Shown: positions 15,183 through 16,683 of the stretch, one piece after another
Numbering within the stretch: the stretch's first letter is position 1
Layout of the letters: each line of letters starts with the position of its first letter
From: JBOGEB01 sp050743125
Lineage (GTDB): Bacteria > Actinomycetota > Nitriliruptoria > Euzebyales > Egibacteraceae
Assembly (NCBI GenBank): GCA_050743125.1
Contig: JBOGEB010000082.1
Coordinates: forward strand, 1 to 16,683
DNA length: 16,683 nucleotides
Reading direction: 5' to 3'
Notes under the pieces: generated by a model
What the model was told of the DNA's origin: nothing
Databases searched by the model: none
What the model saw: the letters and a program-made list of their open reading frames with translations, nothing else
Position numbers and translations under genes: made by a program

Positions 15183-15193
15183 TTTTGCCGCAA
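15183..15193. promoter_or_regulatory. Short palindrome TTTGCCGCAAA before the HNH gene promoter
   Basis: TTTGC and GCAAA face each other around one base, just upstream of the candidate -35 of the HNH gene. The position suits an operator. It stands out as AT-rich against its surroundings. No regulator is known. Confidence 0.25.
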
Positions 15194-15197
15194 ACCC

Positions 15198-15226
15198 TTG
15201 CCAACCACACCGCTATATGACACAAT
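15198..15226 (+). promoter_or_regulatory. Candidate promoter of the DUF222-HNH gene
   Basis: TTGCCA (15198-15203), 17 bases, CACAAT (15221-15226), ending six bases before the ATG. No Shine-Dalgarno precedes the ATG, so a leaderless transcript is likely. The -10 matches the consensus at four of six positions. Confidence 0.4.
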
Positions 15227-15232
15227 ACAAAC

Positions 15233-16483
15233 ATGCGTACGAACCAGGCAGGGACAGCGGCGGTCGAGACCCTCGACGACCACGCCCTCCTCGACCTGGC
15301 CGAACACGCGCTGGCCGTGTTGGGAGCCCGGCCGTTGGACGCCGCAGTGGAAGACACCGACCTCGCCGAACGCGTCGAGCGGCTGCACCGGGTAGAGACG
15401 GTCGTGGTGGCTGAGAAGCTGCGCTGCGTCGCCGAGGTCGACGCGCGCGGGGCGTGGCGGGCCGAAGGGGCGCGGTCGACGGCGGACCTGCTGGCGCGGC
15501 GGCTGCGGCTGACCCGGGGGGAGGCCCGCGCGCAGGCGGAGACGGCGGTCGGGCTGGAGGGGCTGCCCGAGACCGCGCAGGCGCTGCGCGCGGGCACGAT
15601 CGGTGTGGGGCAGGCGCAGGTCGCGGTCCAGACCGCGAAGGAGCTGCGTCCGGACGTGCGGGAAGAGTTGGACCGGCTGGTGGCCGGCGACGGCGGCGGG
15701 CTGGACCGCCGCCGGCTCCGGGAGCGGGTGGACGCCTGGACGCACACGGTGGACCCGGAGGCGCTGGCCGGAAGAGAACGAAGGGCGTGGGCGAACCGGC
15801 GGGCGTCGGTCACCGCGGACGGCGCGGACGGGTCCGGGCGTGTGGAGGCCCGGCTGGACCCGGTCGGCACCGCCACGGTGACCGCGGCGCTGGACCCGCT
15901 GGCGCGCAGGGCCGGCCACGCCGACGAGCGGACGTATCCGCAGCGGATGGCCGACGCGCTGGTCGAGCTGGCCCGGCGCTCGCTCGACGCCGGGGACCTG
16001 CCGCAGGTCGCGGTGCAGCGCCCGCACGTGATCCTGATCGCGACCGCGGAGGCGTTGGACGGTGAGCCTGGGGCGCCGGCGGCCCGGCTGGACGGCGTCG
16101 GCCCGGTCAGCTCTGCGACCGCGCAGATGGTCTGCTGCGACGCCGAGACCACGACGGTGTGGATGACCCGCAACGGGGAAGTGCTCGACGCGGGCCGCAC
16201 GCAGCGGCAGCCGACGAGGCAGCAGCGGGTCGCGGTCATCGCCCGCGACCGGGTGTGCGTGGGGTGCGGCGCTCCGGCGTCCCGCTGCCAGGTGCATCAC
16301 GTGCGCTGGTGGACACGCGACCTGGGGCCGACGGACGAGGACAACCTCTGCTTGACCTGCTGGACGTGTCATCACAGGATTCACGAGGACGGCTGGCTCG
16401 TCGCCCGCGACCCGGACACCGGACGGTTCAGCGTGCACCCGCCCGACCCGCTCACCCGGCCACACCGGCGACGAGCCGGCTGA
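15233..16483 (+). CDS. DUF222 / HNH endonuclease (13E12 repeat family)
   Basis: A 416-residue protein. The N-terminal and middle DUF222 region includes RVERLHRVETVVVAEKLRCV, ARSTADLLARRLRLTRGEA and LRAGTIGVGQAQVAVQ. The HNH nuclease domain is at about 330-395: a zinc-binding CVGCG pair (C342, C345), then CQVHHVRWW with H355 and H356, N371, and CHHRIH with H380, H381 and H384. All expected catalytic and metal residues are present, so it should be an active DNA-nicking or cleaving enzyme. Its substrate is unknown. ATG 15233 follows an AT-rich stretch with a promoter-like pair and no Shine-Dalgarno. It sits alone between inverted repeats, unlike its operon neighbours. Family copies are usually numerous per genome. 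Confidence 0.93.
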   Translation: MRTNQAGTAAVETLDDHALLDLAEHALAVLGARPLDAAVEDTDLAERVERLHRVETVVVAEKLRCVAEVDARGAWRAEGARSTADLLARRLRLTRGEARAQAETAVGLEGLPETAQALRAGTIGVGQAQVAVQTAKELRPDVREELDRLVAGDGGGLDRRRLRERVDAWTHTVDPEALAGRERRAWANRRASVTADGADGSGRVEARLDPVGTATVTAALDPLARRAGHADERTYPQRMADALVELARRSLDAGDLPQVAVQRPHVILIATAEALDGEPGAPAARLDGVGPVSSATAQMVCCDAETTTVWMTRNGEVLDAGRTQRQPTRQQRVAVIARDRVCVGCGAPASRCQVHHVRWWTRDLGPTDEDNLCLTCWTCHHRIHEDGWLVARDPDTGRFSVHPPDPLTRPHRRRAG

Positions 16484-16496
16484 CCCGCGCCCGACA

Positions 16497-16533
16497 CCAC
16501 CCACGGGATACATGCCAAGAGCCCCTTTCGGCC
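16497..16533. repeat. Right inverted-repeat arm of the HNH element
   Basis: CCACCCAC, then CATGCCAAGAGCCCC, then TTTCGGCC: the inverted counterpart of 15002-15037. It begins 14 bases after the HNH gene's stop. Unlike the left arm it has no partner nearby for a self-hairpin. It ends 39 bases from the stop of the whiB-type gene on the minus strand. Confidence 0.6.
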
Positions 16534-16572
16534 GTCAGAACGCCGCACGCGCTCATGTGCACGCAGGTGGCC

Positions 16573-16683
16573 TCAGGAGCACCGGCCCTCGTCCTCGGCC
16601 TTGCCGCCCCACACGCCGGCATCCTGACCCGTCTCCAGCGCCCACTCCAGGCACTGGCCGGGCACGGGGCAGGTCGCGCACAC
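16573..16683 (-). CDS. WhiB-family iron-sulfur regulator, C-terminal part (5'-partial)
   Basis: The last 36 residues of a minus-strand gene whose start lies beyond the right edge. Visible: CATCPVPGQCLEWALETGQ, giving the C-x2-C-x5-C set that holds three of the four cluster cysteines in WhiB proteins, then DAGVWGG, the family's turn motif. WhiB proteins carry a 4Fe-4S cluster and act with the primary sigma factor in transcription control; they are confined to Actinomycetota and their phages. Here only nine residues (KAEDEGRCS) follow GVWGG, where relatives usually have a longer basic DNA-binding tail. The nearby inverted-repeat arm may explain the loss. The subfamily cannot be told from this piece. 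Confidence 0.85.
   Translation of the reverse strand: MCATCPVPGQCLEWALETGQDAGVWGGKAEDEGRCS

Larger units (their letters stand above)
15002..16533 (+). mobile_element. Putative REP13E12-like unit: DUF222-HNH gene between inverted repeats
   Basis: About 1.53 kb with a single DUF222-HNH gene and imperfect inverted repeats of about 36 bases at the ends (27 paired positions in three blocks). No target duplication is clear. DUF222-HNH genes (13E12 family) are scattered in many copies in actinobacterial genomes and are linked to REP13E12 repeats in Mycobacterium tuberculosis. That this copy is mobile is inferred from the repeats, its gene-poor left flank and the shortened gene on its right. Confidence 0.35.

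Noticed and set aside
14906..15220. 104-codon frame through the left inverted-repeat arm
   Set aside because: It runs through the hairpin and element end, has mixed codon bias and only a seven-residue integrase-like match.
15065..16513. 482-codon minus-strand frame opposite the HNH gene
   Set aside because: Antisense to intact HNH and DUF222 motifs; no recognisable domain.
14994..16541. GCCAGAG / GTCAGAA at the outer edges of the HNH element as a target-site duplication
   Set aside because: Only a partial match and not clearly adjacent to the repeat ends; too weak to call.

Overview
The window comes from a high-GC bacterium with strongly G/C-biased third codon positions. A WhiB-family fragment, a DUF2469 gene, a DUF222-HNH (13E12-type) gene and the order rpsP-KH-rimM-trmD-lepB-rplS-lepB-DUF2469-yraN-comM-dprA place it in the Actinomycetota. 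I cannot go below phylum from sequence alone.

Left third (1-6747), cell-envelope glycan genes: a very large multidomain glycosyltransferase that enters from beyond the left edge (two GT2-like domains and a WsaF-like GT4 domain), a translationally coupled polytopic membrane protein that looks like a GT-C enzyme, and a convergent DUF2142 membrane protein whose 3' end overlaps it by 17 bases. These probably build or export a surface polysaccharide. No polymerase, flippase or sugar-nucleotide gene is in view.

Middle (6748-14642), a housekeeping run on the plus strand. A 325-base spacer with a candidate promoter and a perfect 16-bp palindrome precedes rpsP, khpA, rimM and trmD, which are packed with start/stop overlaps or short gaps. 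A spacer rich in GCGAGGC repeats follows, then lepB, a promoter and leader, rplS, a second lepB, DUF2469 and a 38-residue one-helix membrane protein. Next come a perfect DnaA-box sequence and yraN, which looks leaderless, then comM (YifB) and dprA. The run links ribosome assembly and tRNA/rRNA maturation (S16, RimM, TrmD, L19, KhpA) with protein export (two type I signal peptidases) and single-strand DNA handling (YraN, ComM, DprA). Two usual actinobacterial neighbours are absent: ffh upstream of rpsP, and rnhB between lepB and DUF2469.

Right end (14643-16683), accessory: about 590 bases without a convincing gene, then a DUF222-HNH endonuclease gene bracketed by an imperfect inverted repeat (15002-15037 and 16497-16533). 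This looks like a roughly 1.5-kb REP13E12-like mobile unit. Just outside its right arm, on the minus strand, lies the C-terminal end of a WhiB-family iron-sulfur regulator that stops unusually soon after its GVWGG motif, so the element may have truncated it.

The most interesting items are the inverted-repeat unit and its relation to the short whiB, the unlisted 38-residue membrane protein, the alternative hairpins in the rplS leader, the palindrome before rpsP, the DnaA box before yraN-comM-dprA, and the degenerate first domain of the large glycosyltransferase. I saw no CRISPR array, tRNA, rRNA or complete defence system.
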